Shown: positions 54,662 to 63,296, counted from the stretch's first letter. The stretch is 64,000 nucleotides of DNA from Chryseobacterium viscerum (GCF_002899945.2 NZ_PPEG02000002.1:310001-374000), one strand, 5' to 3'. Program-made: numbers and translations. The notes: a model not told the origin generated them from the sequence alone.

Positions 54662-55657
54662 TTAAATAGGCTGATAGCGTTTGCCTGTTCTGTTTAAAAA
54701 TCTCCTTACTCTTCTGATTTTGACCTTCGACCGTTTGGAAAGTTTGAAATACTTGGTCACATTCGTGAGAAGTACTCCTAGCAATATGATGAATAAACCA
54801 TACAGCTGACCTCCATTGATACTTTGATGAGCAATAATCCAGCCAGCAATAACCGTTACAATAGGGTTGATGTAGGTATGGGTGCTTACCAAGGCAGCGG
54901 GCTTCACGGACAAGAGCCAAATGTACGACAAATAAGCGATTATTGATCCAAAGAAAATCAAAAACAGAACCCCAAACCATGCCGATAATGGAACAGCAGA
55001 AACCGAAAAACCAGTCCATTCTTTTCTTAAAAAAGCGATCAGAAAAGAGGCTAATCCCGCTACTATAAGCTGTTGCGCAATGTTCATAAAAGTAGATTGT
55101 GAAGCCGGATTTTTCTTTGAATATAAAGAACCCAGTACCCATGCTATGGAACTTAATCCCAATACCACAAATGCTGTAATACGGAGATTTCCGTCAGTGA
55201 CTGCATGGGCATTCGAGTTTACACTTCCTTTCAAAAAGAAGACTAATCCTACAAATCCGAGTGCCAATCCGATCGGAATAAACTTATCTGAAAAATAATA
55301 TTTCCAGTTTTTTCTGTCGATGGCGATGAACCAAAACGGGCCGGTTGCAATAGAAATTGCCGCTTCAGAAGCCGTTACATATTGTTCGCCCCAGGCTACA
55401 AGCCCTGTTCCTCCGGTAAGGATAAGAATCCCGGTGATTGCATTTTTTTTCCAGTTGATCAGAGAATTTGCTTTTTCTCCTTTAGACAGAAGATATCCTA
55501 TTATCAGAATTCCGGCAACCAGAAATCTTAATCCGGAAAGAATGAATGGCGGAAAACCTTTTAAGCCAAATGAAATAGCTAAAAACGTAATTCCCCAAAT
55601 CACATAGATGTTTGTAAACGCTAATGGAATTACCCATTTGTTTTTAGAATTGCTCAT
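54662..55657 (-). CDS. EamA/DMT-family transporter
   Basis: 331 aa from the ATG at 55657 (an earlier TTG at 55687 is unlikely). Ten hydrophobic helices forming two EamA repeats (VIWGITFLAISFGLKGFPPFILSGLRFLVAGI and SIIAYLSYIWLLSVKPAALVSTHTYINPIVTVIAGWI; cores FLAISFGLKGFPPF and ALVSTHTYINPIV). Exports or imports small metabolites. First structural gene behind a Met-rich leader and terminator, and followed closely by metNIQ, which suggests methionine or a derivative as substrate. Confidence 0.9.
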   Translation of the reverse strand: MSNSKNKWVIPLAFTNIYVIWGITFLAISFGLKGFPPFILSGLRFLVAGILIIGYLLSKGEKANSLINWKKNAITGILILTGGTGLVAWGEQYVTASEAAISIATGPFWFIAIDRKNWKYYFSDKFIPIGLALGFVGLVFFLKGSVNSNAHAVTDGNLRITAFVVLGLSSIAWVLGSLYSKKNPASQSTFMNIAQQLIVAGLASFLIAFLRKEWTGFSVSAVPLSAWFGVLFLIFFGSIIAYLSYIWLLSVKPAALVSTHTYINPIVTVIAGWIIAHQSINGGQLYGLFIILLGVLLTNVTKYFKLSKRSKVKIRRVRRFLNRTGKRYQPI

Positions 55658-55688
55658 TTTTATGTTATTAATGTTATTCGTTTTCAAT

Positions 55689-55718
55689 AAAAAAAGGCCC
55701 TACACGTGGTAGGGCCTT
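55689..55718 (-). terminator. Leader terminator (attenuator) of the met operon
   Basis: Perfect 10-bp arms AAGGCCCTAC (55694-55703) and GTAGGGCCTT (55709-55718) with loop ACGTG; on the minus strand seven T follow (55695-55689). It lies between the leader ORF stop (55745) and the transporter start (55657), the position of an attenuator. Confidence 0.85.
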
Positions 55719-55744
55719 AAAAAATATGTCATATAAAAGTAAGG

Positions 55745-55843
55745 TCAACCACAATATTCTTGATGCAAAGGCATACAGAAAGCCATCATCATATTTTTGA
55801 TGGTATGTTTCTTAATTAAATTATTTTTGAATTCTGCCTTCAT
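55745..55843 (-). CDS. Met-rich leader peptide, 32 aa
   Basis: ATG at 55843, TGA at 55747-55745. It contains M-M-M-A-F-C-M (residues 18-24; four Met and one Cys codon in seven) then PLHQEYCG at the end. It is followed 27 bp later by a perfect intrinsic terminator, and then the EamA-metNIQ operon. This is the classical layout of transcription attenuation by a leader peptide, with methionine supply as the sensed signal; the mechanism is inferred, not shown. I could not find a clear antiterminator pairing by eye. Confidence 0.65.
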   Translation of the reverse strand: MKAEFKNNLIKKHTIKNMMMAFCMPLHQEYCG

Positions 55844-56162
55844 TTTATTTTATTTCCTGAATACGTTTGCAAATATATAATATAATTTTAATTAGTCTAC
55901 TAAAAAAGTAGACTTTTTGAATATTAAATTATTGTTAATGGATTAATGTATTTTAAATCAATTAATTATAGAATTTATTTTTTTCTTTATTTAAAATTTT
56001 CCATGATGTTTCCATACTTTTCATTCCAAATAATGCTCAAATTACATCATAATTGAGGTTGTGAAAAACATAATATAAATTGAAAATTTTGAGAATTGTA
56101 TAAAGGTGTATTTGCTGTTTATGTAAGGGTATGCTAAAAGATGTTTTGGGAAACGAGTTTTA
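55844..56162. other. AT-rich divergent intergenic region
   Basis: 319 bp between the leader peptide (minus) and the dioxygenase operator (plus). No gene or clear hairpin. Confidence 0.35.
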
Positions 56163-56184
56163 CATTTATTAAACTAGTTAAATG
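56163..56184. promoter_or_regulatory. Inverted repeat CATTTA-N10-TAAATG, copy 1
   Basis: 22 bp identical to the copy upstream of the pirin gene (63453-63474). Inner AACTAGTT is itself palindromic. Followed by TTTCTGGTC and a -7-like TAATTTAG (56205-56212) before the dioxygenase ATG at 56230. Confidence 0.7.
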
Positions 56185-56229
56185 CATAGGATTTCTGGTC
56201 ACTGTAATTTAGCATCAAAATTAAAAGAC

Positions 56230-57162
56230 ATGGACAATAGAATATTAGGTCTGCATCATATAACAGCAATCGCAGATAATGCCAAAAGAAATTTAGACTT
56301 CTATACTCAGGTTTTAGGAGTAAGACTGGTCAAAAAAACAGTGAATTTTGACGATCCGGGAACGTATCACTTCTATTTTGGAAATGAAAACGGAACTCCG
56401 GGAACCATCCTTACTTTCTTTCCATGGGAAGGAATAGGAAAAGGAACCAATGGAAGCGGAATGGCTACCCATATCGGATATTCGGTACCAAAAGGAAGCC
56501 TTGAATTCTGGAAAAACCGGTTAAAAAGTTTTAATGTAACTCCAGAAGAAGGAGAAGTGTTTGGAGAAAAAATGATTTCTTTTAAAGATCCGGACGGTCT
56601 TCAGTTACAGTTGATAGAACCATCCGGTGAAGACAACAGAAAAGTATGGACAACCGATGATATCAAGGATGAAAATGCATTGAAAGGATTTCATAATGTT
56701 ACTTTGACTTTAAGAAAAGCTGATCCTACGCTCAAAGTTCTGACGGATATTTTAGGATATAATCTACAGAAGCAGGACGGTGAAAGATACAGATTGGCAA
56801 CAGATGCGATTGAAACTGCTAATCTTGTTGATATTATTGAAAATGATACACTTCCGGCAGGAAGAAATGCTGCCGGAACCAATCACCACATTGCATTCAG
56901 GGTAAAGGATGATAACGTTCTGATGGAATATCGTGAGAAAGTATTAGCTGCAGGATTAAGTATCACCCCGAAGATCAACAGAGATTATTTCTACTCATTA
57001 TACTTCCGTGAGCCGGGAGGTGTTTTATTTGAAATCGCAACCGACAATCCGGGATTCACCGTAGACGAACCTTTGAATGAATTGGGAACAAATCTGAAAC
57101 TTCCCGTTCAATACGAAGGAATGCGTGAGAAAATAGAAGAAGCGCTTCCGAACTTATCATAG
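56230..57162 (+). CDS. Ring-cleaving dioxygenase, glyoxalase/MhqO type
   Basis: 310 aa from the ATG at 56230; an earlier ATG at 56182 overlaps the operator. Two vicinal-oxygen-chelate modules: LGLHHITAIADNAKRNLDFYTQVLGVRLVKKTVNFD and FHNVTLTLRK ... NHHIAFRVKD ... GGVLFEIATDNPGF (metal His/Glu residues in HHIT, HH and FEIA). Family members degrade catechols and hydroquinones (MhqO of Bacillus). A paralogue lies downstream (57886). Preceded by a shared inverted repeat. Confidence 0.87.
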   Translation: MDNRILGLHHITAIADNAKRNLDFYTQVLGVRLVKKTVNFDDPGTYHFYFGNENGTPGTILTFFPWEGIGKGTNGSGMATHIGYSVPKGSLEFWKNRLKSFNVTPEEGEVFGEKMISFKDPDGLQLQLIEPSGEDNRKVWTTDDIKDENALKGFHNVTLTLRKADPTLKVLTDILGYNLQKQDGERYRLATDAIETANLVDIIENDTLPAGRNAAGTNHHIAFRVKDDNVLMEYREKVLAAGLSITPKINRDYFYSLYFREPGGVLFEIATDNPGFTVDEPLNELGTNLKLPVQYEGMREKIEEALPNLS

Positions 57163-57239
57163 ATCATCGGCCAGTATTGATAAAGATGCTAATTTTGAAT
57201 AAAGATTTAAATGTAAAGAATTAAAAGTATGTAAACTTA

Positions 57240-57345
57240 TTTTAGGTAATTATAACAGAGCGATTCATCGAATCAACTTGTTGATTCAAATCTTAGCCAA
57301 CTTAAAATAGGCTTGATTATCATTAAGACTTTGCGTTTAAAAAAA
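57240..57345. repeat. Degenerate relative of the 259-bp repeat
   Basis: GAATCAAC (57270-57277) and GTTGATTC (57280-57287) form a perfect dyad like the one inside the 259-bp units, and ACTTTGCGTTTAA near 57330 matches the right arm of those units. Confidence 0.5.
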
Positions 57346-57368
57346 CACTATTTAATAAAAAAATAAAA

Positions 57369-57665
57369 ATGGAAAGAACAGAAATAGTTTTAGAAGGAAG
57401 AAAAGGAGAAATTCAGCTTTTCTCAGACGATCATAAAGCAGGTAAAATGGATATTTCAGTCATTGGAAAAAAACTGACTGTATACCATACCGAAGTGAAT
57501 ACAGAATATGAAGGGAAAGGTTTTGCCAAAATTTTATTGGAAAGACTGGTTTCCTATGCAAGAGAAAATGATTTGAAAATTGCACCATTGTGTCCATATG
57601 TTCACGCTCAGTTCAAACGCCACCCGGAAGAATATAATGATGTGTGGTTGAAGGAAGAGAGGTAG
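57369..57665 (+). CDS. GNAT-type N-acetyltransferase, YidJ/YjdJ-like
   Basis: 98 aa, a minimal GNAT fold: GKMDISVIGKKLTVYHTEVNTEYEGKGFAKILLERLVSYARENDLKIAPLCPYV. EGKGFAKIL is the acetyl-CoA pyrophosphate loop, and LCPYVHAQFKRHPEE is the conserved end of this small subfamily. Substrate unknown. Lies between the two dioxygenase genes. Confidence 0.85.
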   Translation: MERTEIVLEGRKGEIQLFSDDHKAGKMDISVIGKKLTVYHTEVNTEYEGKGFAKILLERLVSYARENDLKIAPLCPYVHAQFKRHPEEYNDVWLKEER

Positions 57666-57760
57666 TGAGTTTGAGAGTCGGGTTTCGGGATGCGGGTTTT
57701 CGAGATTCGAGATTGAGAGTCGGAGGGTAAGAGAGTAATAGGGTTTGAGAGTCTCGAGCT
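57666..57760 (+). repeat. GAGAGTTTGAG-rich tract after stop codon, copy 3
   Basis: Immediately after the acetyltransferase stop the plus strand is purine-rich (TGAGTTTGAGAGTCGGG, GAGATTCGAGATTGAGAG). Similar tracts follow metI, metQ and the antiporter gene in coding orientation. Confidence 0.6.
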
Positions 57761-57885
57761 AAAAAACAGAAGTGAAAGACAAAAGATGAATAAAGTTACT
57801 CTTGAACGTATCAACTCAAATTCCGAACTCCGAACCTCGAAATCTCGCACCTCCATCATAATAACCAATTAATAATTTTAACACA

Positions 57886-58839
57886 ATGAAACTTATCACA
57901 GGACTGCATCATGTTACGGCAATTACCGGTAATGCACAGGAAAATATAGACTTTTATACCGGAGTTCTAGGACTTCGGTTAGTAAAAAAAACAGTCAATT
58001 TTGATTACTCGGATGTTTATCATTTTTATTTTGGGGACGAATACGGAACACCGGGAACGATTATGACTACTTTTCCGTATGGTAAAGACCTTATCAATGG
58101 AAGACATGGTAAAGGTATGCTTAATACCACTGCTTTTTCAGTTTCATTAGATGCCCTGGATTATTGGATGAACCGTCTGGAACAGTTTAATATTCCTTTT
58201 AAGCAACCACAGCAAAGACTTTCTGATGAAGTTTTTATTTATCTTGAAGATTTTGACGGATTGGGACTTGAATTGGTTTTTAATGATAAAGACGAAAGAA
58301 AAGGATATTATAACGGCTATATTCCAAAAGATTATGCCATAAAAGGAATTCATCATGTAGAAATCTGGCAGGATGCTTATGAAAGAACAGCCGCTCTTCT
58401 GATGACTCAGATGGATCATAAAGTAATCAAAGAAAGTCCAGACAGATTGAGATTGGGAACAGACAATATGCCGGGGAAATATGTCGATCTGCTGTCTACT
58501 CCTAATGCATTGAAAGGATTAGCAGGAAGAGGTACCGTTCATCATGTGGCTTTTGCCACTCCGGATGCAGAATCCCAGCTTGAAATGGTAAAGAGATTAA
58601 ATGCATATGGATTGGAACATACCGAAGTGAAAGACAGAAAATATTTTACTTCCGTATATTTTAAAGAGCCGGGAGGCGTTTTGTTTGAAATTGCAACTTC
58701 CGGTCCCGGGTTCGATGTAGACGAAGAAGCAGCATTTTTAGGGGAAGATCTGATGTTACCACTGCAGTTTGAAAAAAGAAGAGAACGTCTTATCGAAGTT
58801 CTTCCCAAAATCAATTATCCAACAGAAAAATTCAGATAG
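57886..58839 (+). CDS. Ring-cleaving dioxygenase, glyoxalase/MhqO type (second copy)
   Basis: 317 aa with the same domain order as the gene at 56230: GLHHVTAITGNAQENIDFYTGVLGLRLVKKTVNFD (core GLHHVTAITGN), IHHVEIWQDAYERT, VHHVAFATPD and GGVLFEIATSGPGFDVDE. The second metal sites are intact. Likely arose by duplication with its upstream paralogue; 6 bp before the esterase gene, so co-transcribed. Confidence 0.87.
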   Translation: MKLITGLHHVTAITGNAQENIDFYTGVLGLRLVKKTVNFDYSDVYHFYFGDEYGTPGTIMTTFPYGKDLINGRHGKGMLNTTAFSVSLDALDYWMNRLEQFNIPFKQPQQRLSDEVFIYLEDFDGLGLELVFNDKDERKGYYNGYIPKDYAIKGIHHVEIWQDAYERTAALLMTQMDHKVIKESPDRLRLGTDNMPGKYVDLLSTPNALKGLAGRGTVHHVAFATPDAESQLEMVKRLNAYGLEHTEVKDRKYFTSVYFKEPGGVLFEIATSGPGFDVDEEAAFLGEDLMLPLQFEKRRERLIEVLPKINYPTEKFR

Positions 58840-58844
58840 AAATA

Positions 58845-59465
58845 ATGAGTCATATTTTAAATATAAAAACAGCAGGAATACCATTAAAGCAGGCAGAAAA
58901 AGCTCTGATTATGATTCATGGGCGTGGAGGAAGTGCTCAGGATATTTTGAGTTTATCTCAACAACTGAATGTAAAAGAGTATGCGTTATTAGCCCCACAA
59001 GCTTTGAATCATACCTGGTATCCTTTTTCATTTATAGCTCCGGTGGAACAAAACGAACCGTGGCTGTCATCAGCTCTTGAAATGGTTGAAGAAACAGTAA
59101 AAGCCGTTATCAATGCAGGAATTAAACCTGAAAATATATACTTTTTCGGATTTTCTCAGGGAGCCTGTCTTACGCTTGAATTTTTGGCTCGTAATGCTCA
59201 AAAGTTTGGTGGAGCAGCTGCCATTATCGGTGGAGTAATAGGAGATAAGATCAATCGTGAAAATTACAAAGGAGACTTTGCCGGAACCCCTGTTTTTCTG
59301 GGAACCAGCAACCCTGATTTTCATGTTCCCATAGAAAGGGTATACGCTACAGCCAATATTTTGAGAGAAATGAATGCTGACGTAACCGAGAAAGTCTATG
59401 CCAATTTTGGACATTCTATCAATACAGAAGAAATTGAATTAGCCAACTCAATACTATTTAAATAG
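58845..59465 (+). CDS. Phospholipase/carboxylesterase, MhqD type
   Basis: 206 aa alpha/beta hydrolase. Nucleophile Ser in GFSQGA, Asp in TSNPDFHVP, His in FGHSI, and oxyanion region MIHGRGGSA. In Bacillus the mhqD esterase and mhqO dioxygenase genes belong to the same quinone-responsive regulon; here they are adjacent (5 bp gap), which supports the same role. Confidence 0.88.
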   Translation: MSHILNIKTAGIPLKQAEKALIMIHGRGGSAQDILSLSQQLNVKEYALLAPQALNHTWYPFSFIAPVEQNEPWLSSALEMVEETVKAVINAGIKPENIYFFGFSQGACLTLEFLARNAQKFGGAAAIIGGVIGDKINRENYKGDFAGTPVFLGTSNPDFHVPIERVYATANILREMNADVTEKVYANFGHSINTEEIELANSILFK

Positions 59466-59472
59466 ATAATAT

Positions 59473-59580
59473 AACCGCAAAAGTCACAAAGAATTTGATA
59501 AGTTAATATTGAACTTTATATAATATTCTATCAGACTTTCTTAAACATTTTAAAATACAAACTTTGTGACTTTTGTGGTT
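59473..59580. repeat. Long inverted repeat, flavobacterial type
   Basis: AACC-G-CAAAAGTCACAAAG (59473-59491) and its complement CTTTGTGACTTTTG-T-GGTT (59562-59580), 19-bp arms with a single mismatch. Same AACGCAAAG theme as the 259-bp units. Confidence 0.75.
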
Positions 59581-59637
59581 AACCTTTATAATTGGGATTT
59601 AAAAATTCTTAAAACAAAGGCAACGAACATTCAATAG

Positions 59638-59655
59638 CGGTGGGCTTTAGCCCAC
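59638..59655. repeat. Small palindrome GTGGGCTTTAGCCCAC
   Basis: GTGGGCT and AGCCCAC with two central T, repeated in part at about 59675-59690 (ATGGGCTTTAGCCAAA). Common intergenic repeat in flavobacteria. Confidence 0.55.
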
Positions 59656-59751
59656 TTAATAATATAAATCATTCAATGGGCTTTAGCCAAAACCTAAATA
59701 ATCCGGAATCTAAAACCTAACCTCTAACCTCTAATTTCTAACTAAAAAAAC

Positions 59752-61362
59752 ATGCACGAACAACTCCTTTTAATCCTGGGACTTTTATTACTCGTTATGA
59801 TGCTGGTGATGCTGGCACAGCGAATCAAAATTGCTTATCCTATTTTTCTTGTGCTTGCCGGATTAGGAATCAGTCTTATTCCCGGAGTACCTGTTTTAAA
59901 ACTGGATCCGGAGATTATATTTTTAATTTTTCTACCCCCTCTTTTATATGAAGCGGCCTGGTATACCTCATGGAATGATTTCTGGAAATGGAAACGCCCC
60001 ATCAGTCTGCTGGCCTTCGGGTTGGTATTTCTGACATCTTTAGTGGTAGCGTATACTTCACAAATGCTCATTCCTGGTTTTACGCTCGCATTAGGGTTTT
60101 TATTGGGAGGAATTGTTTCACCGCCGGATGCTGTAGCAGCTGCTACCGTCTTAAAAGGATTGAAAGTTCCTAAACGAACCCTTGCCATACTGGAAGGAGA
60201 AAGTCTGATTAATGATGCTTCTTCCCTGATTGTTTTCAGATTTGCTCTGGCGGCAGTAATGACAGGAGCTTTTTCAATGCATGAAGCGACAGGTCAGTTT
60301 TTTCTGGTAGCTGGGATGGGAATTGTTGTTGGGATTGTAGGAGCTCATATCTTCTATGCCATTCACCGTTTTTTGCCTACAACACCAGCTATTGATGCGG
60401 CACTTACAGTGATGACTCCTTATATTCTGTTTCTTTCTGCGGAACATTTTCATTTTTCAGGGGTAATGGCTGTCGTGAGCGGAGGATTGTTTATGTCTTT
60501 TCGCGCTCATGAAATTTTCAAAACAGGAACCACAAGAATCAATATGACAGGAGTCTGGAACACCATGATTTTTGTAATGAACGCCTTGGTCTTTGTATTA
60601 ATAGGTCTTGAACTTCCGGATATCATCAATGGATTAGGGGAAACTTCATTAATGGATGGAATCAAATATGGTTTAATAATAAGTCTCATCGTTATTGTGG
60701 TGCGTCTGCTATGGATCTATCCCGTGGCTCATCTTCCAAGATGGTTCAATGAAAAAGCCCGACGTGACCCAAACCCGGGATGGAAAAATCCTTTGATTAT
60801 AGGCTGGGCAGGAATGAGAGGAGTTGTTTCTCTCGCAACAGCTTTGTCGATTCCGGTAATGATGAATTCGCAAGCAGAGTTTCCCATGAGAAATCTGATC
60901 ATTTTTATCACATTTGTAGTCATTTTTGTGACCTTAGTATTTCAGGGATTGACATTGCCTTTGGTGATTAAATTAATCAAGATCGGGGAGATAGACCCTA
61001 TTCTTCCTTCCCATGAACAGCAGGCTGGAATTCAGATGAGGCTGGATAAGCTTGCCGTTCACAAACTAGATAAAGAATATAATGAAGCGGTGAACAGCAA
61101 TAGTCTGCTTGAGAATCTTAAAAAGGCGCTGGAAAGTGATATCAAACTTCATCAGAATCATTTAAGTTCTATTGAGATGTGCACCAACAGACAAAATGAT
61201 ATGGCAGAATATCATAAAGTAATGCTGGATATATTTGCCTTGCAGAGAAAAGAACTGTTTAAAATGAAACGTGAAAAACTTTTCAGTGACGATGAGATCC
61301 GAAAAGCAGAATCACAGCTGGACCTGAATGAACTGAAAATTACAGGGAATAAGCATTTGTAG
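59752..61362 (+). CDS. Na+/H+ antiporter, CPA1 (NhaP) family
   Basis: 536 aa. About twelve membrane helices with PPLLYEAAWYTSW, GGIVSPPDAVAAATVLK (the ND-type ion site as SPPDAV) and ILEGESLINDASSLI, then VALATALSIP-like GVVSLATALSIPVMM. A soluble C-terminal 100-residue helical tail (SNSLLENLKKALESDIKLHQNHLSS ... KMKREKLFSDDEI) probably regulates. Exchanges Na+ or K+ for H+ in pH and salt homeostasis. Confidence 0.93.
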   Translation: MHEQLLLILGLLLLVMMLVMLAQRIKIAYPIFLVLAGLGISLIPGVPVLKLDPEIIFLIFLPPLLYEAAWYTSWNDFWKWKRPISLLAFGLVFLTSLVVAYTSQMLIPGFTLALGFLLGGIVSPPDAVAAATVLKGLKVPKRTLAILEGESLINDASSLIVFRFALAAVMTGAFSMHEATGQFFLVAGMGIVVGIVGAHIFYAIHRFLPTTPAIDAALTVMTPYILFLSAEHFHFSGVMAVVSGGLFMSFRAHEIFKTGTTRINMTGVWNTMIFVMNALVFVLIGLELPDIINGLGETSLMDGIKYGLIISLIVIVVRLLWIYPVAHLPRWFNEKARRDPNPGWKNPLIIGWAGMRGVVSLATALSIPVMMNSQAEFPMRNLIIFITFVVIFVTLVFQGLTLPLVIKLIKIGEIDPILPSHEQQAGIQMRLDKLAVHKLDKEYNEAVNSNSLLENLKKALESDIKLHQNHLSSIEMCTNRQNDMAEYHKVMLDIFALQRKELFKMKREKLFSDDEIRKAESQLDLNELKITGNKHL

Positions 61363-61480
61363 GATGGGGTCGGGATACGAGTTTCGAGGTGTTGAGTGGG
61401 AGAGTTTGAGGGTGGGAGAGTTTGAGAGTATTAGGAGTTTATGAGAGTGGATATGAGGTTCAAAATTCAGGTTGCGAGGT
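61363..61480 (+). repeat. GAGAGTTTGAG-rich tract after stop codon, copy 4
   Basis: Directly follows the antiporter stop codon; purine-rich repeats such as GGGAGAGTTTGAGGGTGGGA. Same class and orientation as after metI, metQ and the acetyltransferase gene. Confidence 0.6.
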
Positions 61481-61549
61481 TTCTGAATAGGGTAGATAAA
61501 AACTTTTTTGCTCTTTCGCTTTGAGCCAATAATATAAACATTGAACAAA

Positions 61550-61861
61550 ATGAAAACATTACATTTTTTAGTGATTGGAAAGAACCAGGAAATTCTGGAT
61601 ACTTTAAAAAGAATTATAGAAAATAATGAAGGCTGGACAGCAGAAATACAAAGTGACGAGAATTTCTGTTATGAATATTTAAAAGAAAATACGGTAGATA
61701 TTGTCCTTTTAAGCGCTGGCTTAGAAGAAGATTTTGAGAAAGATATTAAAGTATTTTGTGCAGGATTAGATAAAGAGGTTAAAGTGATCGATCATTATGG
61801 AGGAGGAAGTGGACTTCTAAAGAATGAAGTTTACAGTCTTTTTCCTAATTTGCAGGGATAA
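61550..61861 (+). CDS. Degenerate receiver-like protein
   Basis: 103 aa from the ATG at 61550. The predicted alternation (LHFLVIGKNQEILDTLKRIIENN, VDIVLLSAG, KVIDHYGGGSG) looks like a CheY receiver fold, but the acidic pocket, the phospho-Asp (here LLSAG) and the Lys are lacking, so phosphorylation is not expected. It lies 10 bp before the Crp-like gene and may act with it. Function unknown. Confidence 0.5.
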   Translation: MKTLHFLVIGKNQEILDTLKRIIENNEGWTAEIQSDENFCYEYLKENTVDIVLLSAGLEEDFEKDIKVFCAGLDKEVKVIDHYGGGSGLLKNEVYSLFPNLQG

Positions 61862-61871
61862 ACGCTACATT

Positions 61872-62456
61872 ATGTTCGAAAATATCATCAAAAACATTAC
61901 ACGATTTATCTCAATTACTCCCGAAGAAGAAAAAACGTTCACAGATCTGCTTGCTTGCCAGTCGTTTCCAAAGAAAACGGTTTTGCTTAGAGAAGGAGAG
62001 ATCTGCCAATTTGAAGGGTATATTCACAAAGGATGTGTGAGAATGTATTGTTTGGATGATGACGGTACAGAAGTTACTTTACTGTTTGCCATTGAAGATT
62101 GGTGGATCAGTGATATTGCATCATTTCAGGAACAGAAACCCTCTAAAGTTTATATTGAAACCCTGGAAGATTCGGAGATCTATATGCTGAATCCCACAAC
62201 AAAAGAGAAATTACTGCAGGAAATCCCTAAATTCGAAAGAGTTTTCAGAATGCTGGTACAGAGGAATTTGGCAACACTACAGAGCCGACTGGTCAATACC
62301 ATTTCCAAAACCGCCTCAGACAGATATCTTGAATTCATCAAAGTATATCCTTCAATCCCGCAAAGGGTAGCACAGTACTACATTGCCTCCTATCTTGGTG
62401 TTTCAAAAGAATTTGTAAGTACTATCAGAAAGCGTCTTGCTTCAAAAGAAAAGTAG
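61872..62456 (+). CDS. Crp/Fnr-family regulator
   Basis: 194 aa. The N-terminal cyclic-nucleotide-binding domain (FPKKTVLLREGEICQFEGYIHKGCVRMYCLDDDGTEVTLLF) and the C-terminal helix-turn-helix (RVAQYYIASYLGVSKEFVSTIRKRLASK) fit the family. The ATG at 61872 avoids overlapping the upstream gene; an ATG at 61824 would overlap by 38 bp. The 3' part of the gene is duplicated 600 bp downstream. Confidence 0.9.
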   Translation: MFENIIKNITRFISITPEEEKTFTDLLACQSFPKKTVLLREGEICQFEGYIHKGCVRMYCLDDDGTEVTLLFAIEDWWISDIASFQEQKPSKVYIETLEDSEIYMLNPTTKEKLLQEIPKFERVFRMLVQRNLATLQSRLVNTISKTASDRYLEFIKVYPSIPQRVAQYYIASYLGVSKEFVSTIRKRLASKEK

Positions 62457-62696
62457 AACTTCATTATATACAGGTTGTAAGAAATGACCTAAGAAAATGG
62501 AGCGTTAAAAAAATGAACTCTGTGAACGTTAAGAAAACTCTTATGTCTGAGTGCGGACGAAATGGTGATAATCAATATACATTGTTACTGCACGAGTTTA
62601 GAGTTTTTAGAGAATAGATTTCATTTTTAGCGGAGGTTTCTTAAATCTTGAACTTTTGGTTCATTTTGCTTCAAGGCAAAAGAACAAAAAAATAAT
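62326..62696 (+). repeat. Source copy of a segmental duplication
   Basis: The last 130 bp of the Crp-like gene and the following 240 bp correspond to 62951-63296 with a few base differences and small indels. See the pseudogene entry. Confidence 0.85.
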
Positions 62697-62897
62697 GACT
62701 ATAATTCTCGAAAATTTTGCAGATAACGCAGATTCGACACATATGTAGATTCATTCGAAATTATGATAACCCCGTCAAAAATTCTTTGAATTTTCGCCAC
62801 TCCTACGGAATAGGGGGATTTTTACGTTTTCAGTTGTGGTATTTGTGAATAGGGTAAATATTGTGAAAATATGAAAAGTATAAGGCTAGATTCCAAC

Positions 62898-62944
62898 GGA
62901 ATGACAAATACAATGTTTAGCTTATCCGTACACCTTGTCATTCC
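62898..62944. repeat. Inverted repeat GGAATGACAA...TTGTCATTCC
   Basis: Perfect 10-bp arms at 62898-62907 and 62935-62944, 8 bp before the duplicated copy of the crp 3' end. A frequent intergenic palindrome in this group. Confidence 0.65.
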
Positions 62945-62950
62945 ATAGAG

Positions 62951-63296
62951 ATCCTTGAATTCATCAAAGTATATCCTTCAATCCCACAAGTGTAGCACAG
63001 TACTATATTGCTTCCTATCTCGGTGTTTCAAAAGAATTTGTAAGTACCATTAGAAAGCGCCTTGCTTCAAAAGAAAAGTAAAACTTCATTATATACAGGT
63101 TGTAAGAAATGACCTAAGAAAATGGAACGTTAAGAAAACTCTTATGTCTCAGTGCGGACGAAATGGTGATCATCAATATACATTGTTACCGCACGAGTTT
63201 AGAGTTTTTAGAGAACAGATTTCATTTTTAGCGGAAGTTTCTAAGTCTTGAATTTTTGGTTCATTTTGCTTCAAGGCAAAAGAACAAAAAAATATA
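62951..63296 (+). pseudogene. Broken copy of the crp-like gene 3' end and its flank
   Basis: ATCCTTGAATTCATCAAAG starts the copy, which encodes EFIKVYPSIP before a one-base deletion (ACAAG-TGTAG against GCAAAGGGTAG) shifts the frame. The copy continues past the former stop into about 190 bp of non-coding flank, lacking about 24 bp that the original has. No start or ligand domain, so it is non-functional. Confidence 0.82.

Noticed and set aside
55658..55844. SAM riboswitch in front of the met transporter operon
   Set aside because: The leader shows an ORF and a simple terminator; no four-way junction or conserved SAM-box elements can be made out.
61824..61871. Upstream ATG start for the Crp-family gene
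   Set aside because: It would overlap the preceding gene by 38 bp and add 16 residues unlike the family; the ATG at 61872 matches the usual start.
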